This document shows positions 32,577-43,425 of a stretch of 64,000 nucleotides of DNA, one piece after another. This stretch comes from Carettochelys insculpta (taxonomy: Eukaryota; Chordata; Testudines; Carettochelyidae). The DNA is taken from contig NC_134158.1 of assembly GCF_033958435.1 (NCBI RefSeq), positions 8,017,837-8,081,836 on the forward strand, given 5' to 3'. The notes below the pieces were generated by a model. It was not told the origin of the DNA and did not search any database. It saw nothing but the letters and a program-made list of their open reading frames with translations. Made by a program: the position numbers and the translations under genes. How positions within the stretch are numbered: the first letter of the stretch is position 1; each line of letters starts with the position of its first letter.

Positions 32577-34731
32577 TTGAGGATGTGAGTGACGTAAGAA
32601 TAAATTTGAATATTGATTAGACTAAGTCAGTCACACCAGAGCAATGGACTGGACTAAAACTGAGTCCTTACCAATGCTCCCAGGATTTTACCCCGCGACC
32701 CTGCTCGCCGTCTACGGGGGGTCTAATCACAACAGGGTTTCAGGGTGTGTGAACTGCGCTGCTGCGGTGTGTTTACCCAAGGAAGAAATGCGGACACAGT
32801 GTTAGGTTCAAACAGGGAGAAAGGATTTATTTAACAAAATAAAAGTGTGGATTATGGTAAGCTGGGTGACACAAAATATATGGACCCTTGTTTTTCTGAA
32901 ATAAGCACAGGATTTGAATACTAATTGGCTTATAGCCTTAAACAATAGGTAACTGCTATAACAGCACTGCTATCTAACACTTCAGCTACTTACTGCGCTT
33001 CCGGAACGGGCCGTGCAGCCTTCGATGCGTGCTGTAAAATGGAAAGATTAACTTCAGAGCTGAATAATGTATTTATTTATTCCTGGATCTTCCTGAGGTT
33101 CACCAGGTCGCTCAACCCTTGGCCGACTACCGCGGGGAGCAGATCTTACTTAGAATAAGAATTTGCCTGCGCTAAGCTAGGTCAATTCTCTAGTTAAGTG
33201 GGTTGCCCTGCTGGCCAAGCAGGGGAGAGCCCAGTATATGTGGGGTTTCCTTCTGAGAGGTTATCCCCTTAGTTAAATGGTGGGGTTTTCCTAATTAAAG
33301 GTTATCCCCTCAAAAATGGTACTGCCTATTTCGACCACCTTGTTATGGTAGCCCTTTATTGCAGACCTTCATTACCCTTAAAGGGTTACTAAGAACACCA
33401 GGGTTTTCCCTTTATAGGGTTATCCCTGACCGCTCTACCCTCCTAAATAGGGGGGAGCTTATAGCTCTGGATTATAATTATAAAGCAGTTTACCTAACTA
33501 CCCTTCTGTGTGCATGTAATAGTTTTAGGCTAGACCAATAGCATTGGCCTCCTGTGCCTTTACAAAGAGACAAGGGGTACAAAATATAAGACGTAGATCA
33601 TGAACTTGGGGAAGTCCCAATCCACTCTCTGTTACAAAACTATATAAAGCTATTCTTACATTAACTGCTCACCAAATTACTTATATTGACTTTAAACCCA
33701 GACCACAAATACCTCCTTATTCCTGCTCTGTAATCCAGGCACTGGGCCTGTAGTTCTCTTCAAGCTAGGAAGTTGTGACCCTCACGGCGCGCTTGTACGG
33801 CAGCCGCGTCAGGTCAGATAGTAAAGGAGGAAGAAAAAGAGAGCCAGGAGGAAAAACCGGCTTGGTTAACAAAAACCTGTTTTTTTTAGAAACGACTGTG
33901 ATATTTCAGACACCGGCCTGAGCTAGGGTCAGTGACTGGAAGGGCAGGGTCGCTGCTGTGGTTTTCCCGTGCAGGGCACTGTTGTTTAGGCGGTACAGTC
34001 TGCCAGGCAAACCCTCCGGATAAAAGAACCGGAGCCTTACTAGTGATTTTTTGCTCTTGTAGACTGGAGCTCTTCTGGTCTTCTGGCTGGAACTCTTCTG
34101 TTCTTCATCGACCCACGGCGGCTAGCGAGCAATGACTGACATGCAGGTCAGCTTCGGCTCTTCAGCCAGCAATGTTCGGCTACAGGCTCAGTCCAGCTTT
34201 TAGCTCAGTCCTTCTCTGTAGTCTTCTTTCTTCTTTGTGTGCTCTCCTCCGAGGTCTGGTCCGGAATGCCCCAAGCAGCGCTGCTCTCCTGAATATATGC
34301 TGCCTGGGTGGACCTGTTTGACAACTTCTGCCTGCTAGGTCCTCCTCAGTGCCACAATGTCTCAAAGGGGCATTTGACTACTACATATGTATAAGGATTC
34401 TAAATTAACCAATCAGTTTGAAACCTTTCAAACCATAACTTCATACATATTCATAGCCCGCTGAATATTAATTGCAACTGTCATTCTCTAACTGTCATTT
34501 TCCAGCGGCCATTTTGTGTATCTAAACGCCATTTTAACAGTAAATATATTTTTCAATTTATCTAATTTTGATGTGGTTTGTGAGGGAAATATGTCACCAC
34601 TGCTGGTAAAGCAGATTATAAATTTTAAATGCTTAGCTTAAGGGCTGTTTGGTCAGGATGCAGGGCAACCACACAGACACCACGGCTCATGGACAGGGAC
34701 ATATAAATCACCTCAGAAGAGGATTTTTCTA
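32577..34731. mobile_element. 2.15-kb insertion of unknown class inside a CR1
   Basis: The insertion is flanked by the direct repeat caatatcta (32568-32576 and 34732-34740), and removing it restores continuous CR1 sequence. The insert has no long open frame. It contains tttatttaacaaaataaaag near 32830 and ccattttgtg-type phrases near 34510, which suggest an LTR-like or non-autonomous retroelement. I see neither clear terminal inverted repeats nor TG/CA ends. Confidence 0.7.
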
Positions 34732-34740
34732 CAATATCTA

Positions 34741-36095
34741 AATTGTTGATGAAGATATTGAACAGAACTGGTCCCACTACAGACCCCTGCAGTACCCCAC
34801 TTGTTATACCTTTCCAGCAGGATTGAGAGCCATTAATAACTACTCTCTGAGTAAGGTTACCCAGCCAGATTTGCACCCACCTTATGGTTGCCCCACCTAA
34901 GTCCTATTTGCCTAGTTTATTGATAAGAATATCATGCGACACCGTATCAAATGTCTTAAGAAAGTCGAGGTACACCACATCTACCGCATCTCCCTTATCC
35001 ACAAGGCTCATTATCCTATCAAAGAAAGCTGTCAGATTGGTTTGACATGATTTGTTCTTTGCAAATCCATTCTGGCTGTTCCCTATCAGCTTACCACATT
35101 CCAAGTGTTTGCAGATGATTTTCTTAATTACTTGTTCCATTATCTTTCCTGGCACAGAGGTTAAACTGACTGGTCTCTAGTTCCCCTTTTTATAAATGGG
35201 CGCTATATTTGCCCTTTTCCAGTCTTTTGGAATCTCTCCTGTCTCCCATGATTTTCGAAAGATGATAGCTAATGACTCAGATACCGCCTCCCTCAGCTCC
35301 TTGAGTATTCTAGGATGCATTTCATCAGGCCCTGGTGACCTGCAGACGAGTAAATTTTCTAAGTGATTTTTAACTTGTCCTTTTTTTATTTTATCTTCTA
35401 ACCCTACCCCTTTCCCACTAGCATTCACTATGTTAGGCATTCCTTCTTCAGACCTCTCGGTGAAGACCAAAACAAAGCAGTCATCTCTGCCATTTCCAAG
35501 TTTCCTATTACTGTTTCTCTCCCCTCACTGAGCAATGGGCCTACCCTATCCTTGGTCTTCCTCTTGCTTTTAACATATTTTTTAAAAGTCTTCTTGTTTC
35601 CCTTTATGCCTGGAGCTAATTTGAGCTCATTTTGTGCCTTTGCCTTTCTAATTTTGCCCCTGCATTTCTGTGGTGTTTGCCGAAATTCATCCTTTGTAAT
35701 TTGTGCTAGTTTCCATTTTTTATATGATTCCATTTTGATTTTGAGATCATGCAAGGTCTCCTGGTGAAGCCAAGGTGATCTTTTGCCACATTTTCTATCT
35801 TTCCTACGCAGTGGAATAGCTTGTTTTTGGGCCCTTAATAATGTCCCTTTGAAAATCTGCCAACTCTCCTTCATTGCTTTTCTCCTCAGTCTTGCGTCCC
35901 ACAGGATCCTACCTACCAGCTCTCTGAGTTTACCAAAATCCGCCTTCCTGAAATCCATTGTCTCTATTTTGCTGTTCTCCTTTCTACCCTTCCTTAAATT
36001 GAGAACTCTCTGATTTCATGATCACTCTCATCCAAGCTGCCTTCCACTTTCACATTCTCAATCAGTTCCTCCCTATTTGTTAAAATCAAATCTGG
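34741..36095 (-). mobile_element. CR1 LINE, 5' half of the split copy
   Basis: Minus-strand pieces give the linker and reverse transcriptase N-terminal part of ORF2: [20 protein letters not shown] near 35800, [20 protein letters not shown] near 35360, then YLDFLKTFDTVSHDILINKL near 34930. Frames are broken between segments. The endonuclease is missing, so the element was already 5'-truncated. Confidence 0.9.
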
Positions 36096-36099
36096 TACG

Positions 36100-36400
36100 T
36101 CTACATCAGCTATATTGTTTATGCAGCTGAAGTTGTGTAACGTAGGTTAACGGCCGGTGGTAGTATAGACAAGGCCTCACTGTGGCTGTGTCTACACTAA
36201 CTGAAAACTTTGAAAAGGCCATGCTAATGGCCATATCGAAGAATATTAATGACATTCTGAAATGAATATTCAGTGCCTCATCAGCATGCCGCCAGCAACG
36301 GCACTTAAAAGTGCCATGGTTTGTTTGCGCATGGCTTCTTTACACTGAGGTCCTTTTCGAAATGACCCTGCGAACGTTGAAATCCCCTTATTCCTATCAT
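36100..36400. repeat. MITE-like sequence next to the IgV exon
   Basis: Phrases such as ggctgtgtctacactaact and ttttcgaaatgaccc resemble the termini and internal ttcga motifs of the elements at 28664 and 41305, but the copy is diverged and its ends are unclear. It stops roughly 50 bp before the IgV exon acceptor. Confidence 0.5.
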
Positions 36401-36447
36401 CTGCCCCCAGACTCTCGCTGATTTTATTTCCATTGTATATTTCACAG

Positions 36448-36795
36448 CACGATTCAAAGTGATTGCACCTGACCGTCCAGTCGTTGCCTTTGTAGGCGTG
36501 GAGGCCGTCCTGCCCTGCCACCTCTCCCCCAGCATGAGCGCTGAGACCATGGAGGTGAGATGGTTCCGATCCACGTATTCACCAGTTGTGCACCTCTACA
36601 GTGAGGGGCAGGATCAGTACGGAAAACAGATGCTGGAATATCAAGGGAGAACTGAGCTCTTGAAAGACGGCATCACCAGTGGGAGAGTTTCCCTGAGAAT
36701 ACGCAACATACGACCATCAGATGATGGGCAGTACACCTGTTTTTTTCAGTCCAGTGACTCTTATGAAGAAGCTTTATTGGAACTGCAGGTGGCAG
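36448..36795 (+). CDS. Butyrophilin-like gene, IgV exon
   Basis: 348 bp, phase 1 on both sides (acceptor ttcacag, AG at 36446-36447; donor gtcagt at 36796). It encodes a V-set immunoglobulin domain with the B-strand Cys in VLPCHLSPS, the core Trp in VRWFRS, and the F-strand DDGQYTCFF. The motif order and the 348-bp length match the BTN/MOG family. The domain is extracellular and would pair with or recognise other surface proteins. No stop, frameshift or missing core residue is seen. A Pro-rich or N-glycosylation feature is not obvious. Confidence 0.95.
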
Positions 36796-39090
36796 GTCAG
36801 TAACTTGTTCTGATACTTTGACATCTGCAACAGGGTAATAAGGGGATTCAGAAGGTTCATTGTGAGATGACACCTGATTTTTCTCATCCTGGGGCAGTAG
36901 CTCTGGTCAAGTTTGATTCTAGTTTATTGTTTAATATCCATTTATTCTCAATTCTCTAAACTCCGGACATGCGCTCGATTATCCTAAAAACTGCTGTGAC
37001 TCATTGGAGTCGGGTGGGTTTAGTGGCCCAAAGGTGAGGTAATTTGAGCAAGGGGTTAAAGAGACACACAAATACCTCCAACAGTCAGGTGGCATGAAGA
37101 TGTTGGGGTAATTACAACTGTTTTGTGTGCACTTGGGGCTCAAGCAGTGGCTGTGATCCCACCCGCCCTGACGGATTGATCTGGGCTCACCTCTGGCCCG
37201 TTCAGGGTCACAGATGTTGATACACAGAGCCCTGGTCTGTGTGCGGGACAATTGAGACATTCCCACCCCCAGGACAGGTAGAGGCAGGAGGCCTGAGCCC
37301 TGCAGGTGCTGTCAGAGAGATCAGGAGAGGCACAGCTAGTTCTGTAACCAGGACCTGAGGTTTAGAGCCGGTGAAGCGAACAGCTGCCTTATGCTCAAAC
37401 ACTGAGTTTGGTCCACACGAACCATCCCTGACTTCCAAACTGTTCTCATCCCATCACCCTTGTTCTGTGGGTGGCCTGGGCTGTCACCTTCACACACCCT
37501 GGTGATCACTGTCATGTCTGACCCCAGGGTTCTGCCAATCCCCATGGCAAGGAGTCTGTTCTCTGCTCCTGACACAACCTGCTGTAATAAGGGTGGGGCG
37601 ACGACGCACTGACCTCAGGGCACATCTGTGTCCCAGCTGTACATGGCTCGTAAGGTGGCAGCTGCTGCTGGAGGACAAAGGTGAGGAGGCAGGGAGGTAA
37701 AGTGAGTGACGGGAAGAGGCGTCAGCCACACCCAGCAGGAGGCAGCTCAGGTGACCCTGGTGCCTGCTTCCCCCTCACGCCTGCTGCACAGATTGGCACC
37801 CAGCAGCTGGGAGGGCTTCACCCCACCCCCCAACGTGGATCAGGGCAGGGAGCAGTAGCCAGGGCAACAGGTAGCAAAGATAAAGAGGAGGAAGGGGCAG
37901 GAGGCAGACTGACCCCAGCCTGCTCCGCCCCTCCACGTCCACCCCAGGCCCTCAAATCCAACTTGTCCCTAGAGTCCCACTCACCCTGCAGCCCCCCTGA
38001 CACCGTCACAATCCCAGCTGGCAAGTTCCCAGGCAGGGGAGGGGGCACTGCATGAGCACCCACAGCAGCTGCAGGGGTGTAATTAGCCACATGCAGCTTA
38101 TTCTGTGTTATCTCCCCCCGGCCCCCGCAGCAGCAGGAGCAGCAGCTGCCACTGCCAGCAGCTCAATGAGCCGCAAATGGCTCTTAAAGGACTACGTGGA
38201 GCTCAGAGGGAGCTGCTCAGCTGTGTAACCCAGTCGGCTTTGAGGTGTGGCACCTCAGGTGAGTGCCTCATTTTCCTCACGCTCGTTATGGCCCTGGGCG
38301 TGCCTGCTGCTCTGCCCTGCTTCGGGGCAGCCACTGGTGTACTGTTTGACAGCTGAGCCATCCGAAAGGGAGCTGGACCTCATTAACGGATGCCCTATCC
38401 TGCCCTAGGGCCAGGGCTTATACCCAGTCTGCAGCCCTGCTGAAAAGCACTGAACTTACAGACCACGGAGACTTTAGTTGGGTGCTGTGACCTTCCCCCC
38501 GGCTCAGACCACTCCATGCACACACATGGGATACTTACAACTTGGAAAACGACGCCTTCTGAGAGCATCTAGTACGAAATGCATCGTGATTGTGCCATCC
38601 TGTCGTAATCGTACTGTGGCCAACACAGGCGCAGGGTCAACAAATGTCACGTCCGTCACCAGAAGTTCTGCCAGTGACAGAGAAGTGCTGTGGTAACTTC
38701 GGCAGTGCATTTTCACAGCACACGCCCTCTGGCAGCAGGAGGCATGCACAGCTGGTGCTTTCGCATCAGTCATTCAAGCAGTGCAATGGGGGTAACTATC
38801 CCACTGTGCTCGTCATCACCCTCTGTAGCTAAGCGGAGTGAGACGTCTGAGTCGGTCGCAGAGTATCAGTCGTGTGGTGTCAACGTCACATGATGCATTT
38901 TTTGCCTCAGCGGTCCATGGGCTCTGGACTGCAATTCAGGGCATTTCTGAATGGTCCCAGTTTACTGAGTGTCTCCCATCTCGGCCGGAAAGGATGGAAC
39001 CTGCATTGCTCTGCTCTGCTGAGGCCACTCTTGTGGATGGTCGTGCAGTCTGTCCTGAGCACCACATCTGAGCAGGAATCAGAGCTGCCA
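36796..39090. other. Intron 2, proximal part; no gene seen
   Basis: Mixed sequence with overlapping short open frames on both strands and no recognisable domain. No second immunoglobulin exon or obvious transposon end was found. Confidence 0.5.
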
Positions 39091-40080
39091 ATGTTGTGCG
39101 TGCCAGTGTAAGAAACACCAGATTACTGTTGGCATTCGAGGAGCAGCAGTGCTCAATGGGCCGGCATTTTGGGGTTCGGGGAACAAGCACTCAGTGGTGG
39201 GGTCACACTGCTGTGCACTTTTGGGATGATGGGCAGTGGTTGCTGAACTTTCAGATGGGGAAAGCCACCTTCCTGGAGCTGTGTGCGGAGCTCTCCCCAG
39301 AACTGCAGTGCAAGAGCACCAGAAGGCCAAGGCTATGAATGCAACACAGTAGAGCACAAAGCAAAGATGAAGGAGCTGAGGCAGGTGTACCAAAAGGCAC
39401 AGGGGGAAACCATGTCTCCGGTGCTGCACCAAAGACCTGCCACTTCTACTAGGAGCTAGGTGCCATCCTCAGCGGTGGCCCCGCTTCCACCTGCAAGTGC
39501 CTGGTTCTTACTTTGGTGGGGCTGGAGACATCAGACACCAGGCTCAAACATGGTGACAAGGTCATGGTCAAGGAGGCGGAGGATGATTTGGAGCACACAG
39601 CAGGGTTGCCAGTGACGTGGCAAGAAAGCTTCTCTTTTTCAGAGATTCAGCCAGTCCAGCAGGTTGTCTCTGGTGTGCAAGATGCAGGAAAGGAAAGCCC
39701 TGGCAACTGATCTTCTGAGGTCATGCCGCTCCATTCTGTGCTGTTCAGCTCTTCTTTGGTCTGTGTATTGTAGAAGTGGATGAAGGGATACAAATCTGCA
39801 AGATTAGCTGTGTTTCAGTGGGCTCCACATTTCCCAGTGAAGAGAAGAAGCGTGGTACAGGAGTATGTTAATTCACACTGAGATTTCACAGGAACCCTCT
39901 AGAGATATGTACCAGCAGGTGAATTTTTCTGAAGGGATTTATGCTGTGTGTGAACTAATCATCACACTTTTTGGTACTGTTTCCCGTGCTAATGCTGACG
40001 AGGCCTTTCGGGGGATTCCTTTTCACCCTGGCAGCACACCAGCACCAGCTAAGGAAATGACCAAGGCATAGCGAGGAGGA
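39090..40080 (+). mobile_element. PIF/Harbinger-like remnant
   Basis: A plus-strand frame reads WWGHTAVHFWDDGQWLLNFQ, then KATFLELCAELSPELQ (39190-39310), matching the N-terminal part of HARBI1-like nucleases. It is followed by a Myb/SANT-like trace, HKAKMKELRQVYQKAQ near 39355-39400, and an acidic tail near 39560-39700. Stops and frameshifts interrupt it throughout. Harbinger elements normally encode both a nuclease and a Myb-like protein, but the catalytic part is missing here. Confidence 0.6.
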
Positions 40081-40699
40081 CGTATTCCAGGCAGTGCTCC
40101 AGTCCTCAGGAGCAGAGAAAAGGGAAGGCAGGAAGTGGAGTGAAAGGGAAAGGCAGGAGAGAAAGTAAGGAGCACATTCTAAAGGGACAGGAGTGAGACA
40201 TTAATGTGATGGAGGAGCAAACGGAGATGCCGAAATCCCTACTCACACTTCAGTTGGAGCATGTGCATGCTTGCCTTCCCCTGCTGCCAACGCAAAATGG
40301 CTCTCCGTGCCCTCCACTAATTCTGCTCACACATTCCTTCCAGCTTCCTGCATCTCTCTGTGCCCTGTTCACCCCATGCATTTGCACAACTTTCAGAAGG
40401 ACAACTGGACTTACGCAGAGCTCTGAGAGTCTCCACTGCCCTTCCCTTTTATCTCCCTTCCCAGCAATCCTTCTGTGTGTGTTAATTGTTGTTTAGTAAA
40501 AGCAGTCTCTGCAGGAGAACCACTCGTCATTTGCATCCTACTTGAAGTCATTGGTGCTGGTAGAAATACCACAAAAGTTGTTTAATCTAGAATGTTGAGA
40601 CCAAACAAGATAACTGAAATGAGTTAATCATGGCAGTGTGATGTATAATACATATTACTGTTGTTCATTGCTCAAATATTGCTTCAAAACCTCCCTGAC

Positions 40700-41170
40700 T
40701 TCCCCCGTCCTTCCTTGTGCCCCTCCACTAGCAGTTGTCTGTTACTCCGATTCAGCACTCATATGATTTGTGTCAGTGCTCCACCCCAGGGAAACTTTTT
40801 ACCCTTGCCTTCACAAATATTATGGTGCACACAGCAGTCTGCCATGACCATGGGAATATTTTCCTCATTTATGGCTAAACTGCCACAAAGGCAGCACCAG
40901 CACACCCTTGATCTGCCAAAGGCTCATTCCAGGTCATGCTGAAGCTGATAGCCTTATTGTCAAATCCCTACCTGCCGCTGTCCAGGTTTTCCATGTAAGG
41001 CTTCATGAGCCTTGGTAGAATGGGGAAGGCTCAGTTTCCCAGGCTCCTATAGGCCTGTCGGCATTAATCACTGGAATCATCTGGTGCAGAAAGAATGTAC
41101 TTGTTTTTCAGTCACTTTCTGTATAGACCAGCATTCTTGATGACACAGTTTACAGGGTAAATATCTCTGA
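40700..41170 (-). mobile_element. PIF/Harbinger-like nuclease C-terminal remnant
   Basis: On the minus strand: a trace of VKNAGLYRK near 41125, then LPRLMKPYMENLDSGR near 41020-40975, and CCVHHNICEG near 40825-40800. These are C-terminal HARBI1-type motifs. It lies in the opposite orientation to the remnant at 39090-40080, so the two come from separate insertions or from a rearranged one. Confidence 0.6.
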
Positions 41171-41304
41171 TCCTGCACACTCTGGTCTGGCAACATCTAT
41201 GGTCCAGCATAGTTTTAATTAGCCAGATGCCCACTTCTCTTGGCTGTGGCCAAGTTTCCAGCAGTACCATAAAGTTTGTTGACAGCCACCAGTCCTGACT
41301 CCCA

Positions 41305-42016
41305 GGCTGCGTCTACACGTGCACGCTACTTCGAAGTAGCGGCAGTAACTTCGAAATAGCGCCCGTCACGTCTACACGTGTTGGGCGCTATTTCGAAGTT
41401 GAAATCGACGTTAGGCGGCGAGACGTCGAAGTCGCTAACCCCATGAGCGGATGGGAATAGCGCCCTACTTCGACGTTCAACATCGAAGTAGGGACGTGTA
41501 GACGATCCGCGTCCCGCAACATCGAAATAGCGGGGTCCTCCATGGCGGCCATCAGCTGGGGGGTTGAGAGATACTCTCTCTCCAGCCCTTGCGGGGCTCT
41601 GTGGTCACCGTGGGCAGCAGCCCTTAGCCCAGGGCTTCTGGCTGCTGCTGCTGCAGCTGGGGGTCCGTGCTGCATATACAGGGTCTGCAACTAGTTGTTG
41701 GCTCTGTGTATCTTGCACTGTTTAATGAAAGTGTGTCTGGGAGGGGCCCTTTAAGGGAGCGACTTGCTGTTGAGTCCGCCCCGTGACCCTGTCTGCAGCT
41801 GTGCCTGGCTCCCTTATTTCGATGTGTGCTACTTTGGCGTGTAGACGTTCCCTCACTGTGCCTATTTCGATGTTGGGCTGAGCAACGTCGAAGTTGAACA
41901 TCGACGTTGCCAGCCCTGGAGGACGTGTAGACGTTATTCATCGAAATAGCCTATTTCGATGTCGCAACATCGAAATAAGCTATTTCGAAGTTGGGTGCAC
42001 GTGTAGACGTAGCCCC
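41305..42016 (-). mobile_element. Palindrome-rich non-autonomous DNA transposon, copy 2
   Basis: This is nearly collinear with the reverse complement of 28664-29371 and ends in the same inverted termini (ggctgcgtctacacgtgcac at the left, gtgcacgtgtagacgtagcc at the right). It has the same ttcga-rich flanks and GC-rich centre. In both copies the same frame is open for over 100 codons, starting MNNVYTSSRAGNVDV, but the frame runs through terminal repeat sequence and has no domain. Confidence 0.85.
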
Positions 42017-43425
42017 AGTGTCCTTTGCTGTTACTTAGCTCTACTTTTCCTCTAAATGTCTTTTAAGAGCCCAGGAAGCAGTGGAAGTGTTGGTAATGCT
42101 GCTAGACAACATTGATCCCCTATGGTTTGGCAAATTCTCTGGTTTAGCACCAGTCAGGTCCTGAAGGGTGCCTGACTAGAGAGATTCAACCTGCAGTATA
42201 CAGTAATCTCCTTGTTTGCTTCGATTCTATTCTCCCTTATTTATCTGTGTAGTGAAGAAAGTATTGATGAACATCCCTCCCCATCAGCCTTGGAGTGAGG
42301 ATACATCCCCTGCTACCACGTGTCTGTAAAATTTAATTCCCTTAATGAGAATTGAGCAGTTACTGGAGCTCAAGCCCTCTGGGAAGGGCAGAACATAAGT
42401 ATCAGGGGCTTGGGCCTATAGGCAGGATGGAGGAGTCTGTTGCCTGGTGTCATGGCTGAGGCTGAGGCCAAGCAAACACAGGCCTCTTGACCTAAGATGG
42501 GTAAGTGGCCACCCACCTTTATCCTGTGGGTATCCTCCATCTTCCCAGGCTGCCCAGCTATTGGCAGTCCCAGCAGCTCTTCAGTGTCCTTGTTGGTTGG
42601 CAGCCCTGGCAGTGACTTTCAATCCTCAGTGCTACAGAGGACCCTCTTGGGCACAAGTCCCTGCAGAGAACGGGAGGCATCTGTCTCCTTTGCTGGCTCC
42701 TGCCCAAGTGAAATGAAGGTCCATCTTTTAAACCTCCTGTCCCGCCGCTCTGCTTCTAGTGGGGTGAGCATGTCTTTCCTGGCTCCACACACCAAGGGGG
42801 TATGTTGCAGTTCTTTTCTGTCTGGCCCAGCAGACAGCCATATCCCCTATGCTATGAGTAACTTTCATAACTGATGCTCTGTGTGACTTCTGTGGGTCAG
42901 GCTTTTTGTTTATTTCTGTTTTGCTTTTGTTCTGGTTTTGATGAGAATGCATGTTGTATTTGTTATTTACACGCAACTTCAATGAAGTGCATGTTTTTGC
43001 ATCGTTTGCATGTGTATGTTTTGTTTGTTATGCATTTACATTTTATATAAAGACAATCAAATCTGAGTTTTTAAAAACAGAATCCTGACAAGAGAAGGCT
43101 CCAGACAGCCGCCCCTTCTCTCCCACCCCATGGAGAATCTTCTGTGTTAAATTTCCAAACAGTGTAAGGCCTTCTCTGCACAGCAGCCACAATCAAAATA
43201 ACAATCACTTTGAATTCACAGACTGGGATCAATTGAAGCCTCTTTTTCCACATTAAGTTCATTTCATTTCAGTGTAGCTCATCAGTAAAGGTGTGGCCTG
43301 CTGTAGAAGGCATTACCTTAACCCTGGATTTCCTTGTTAGCTAAGCTCTAGTATTTTGTGGGTGTAGATGTGTTTCCTGGCTCTCAGAGGAGTGAGAGTT
43401 TTTCGCTGTCGCCCTCAGCAGTCGT
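42017..43425. other. Intron sequence; no gene seen
   Basis: Mostly AT-rich towards the right, with no recognisable exon. Around 43150-43260 a short sequence may be part of another MITE, but its ends are unclear. Confidence 0.45.

Noticed and set aside
39505..39710. Acidic 65-codon frame as a separate host gene
   Set aside because: It fits the acidic tail of a Harbinger-associated Myb-like protein in a broken element.
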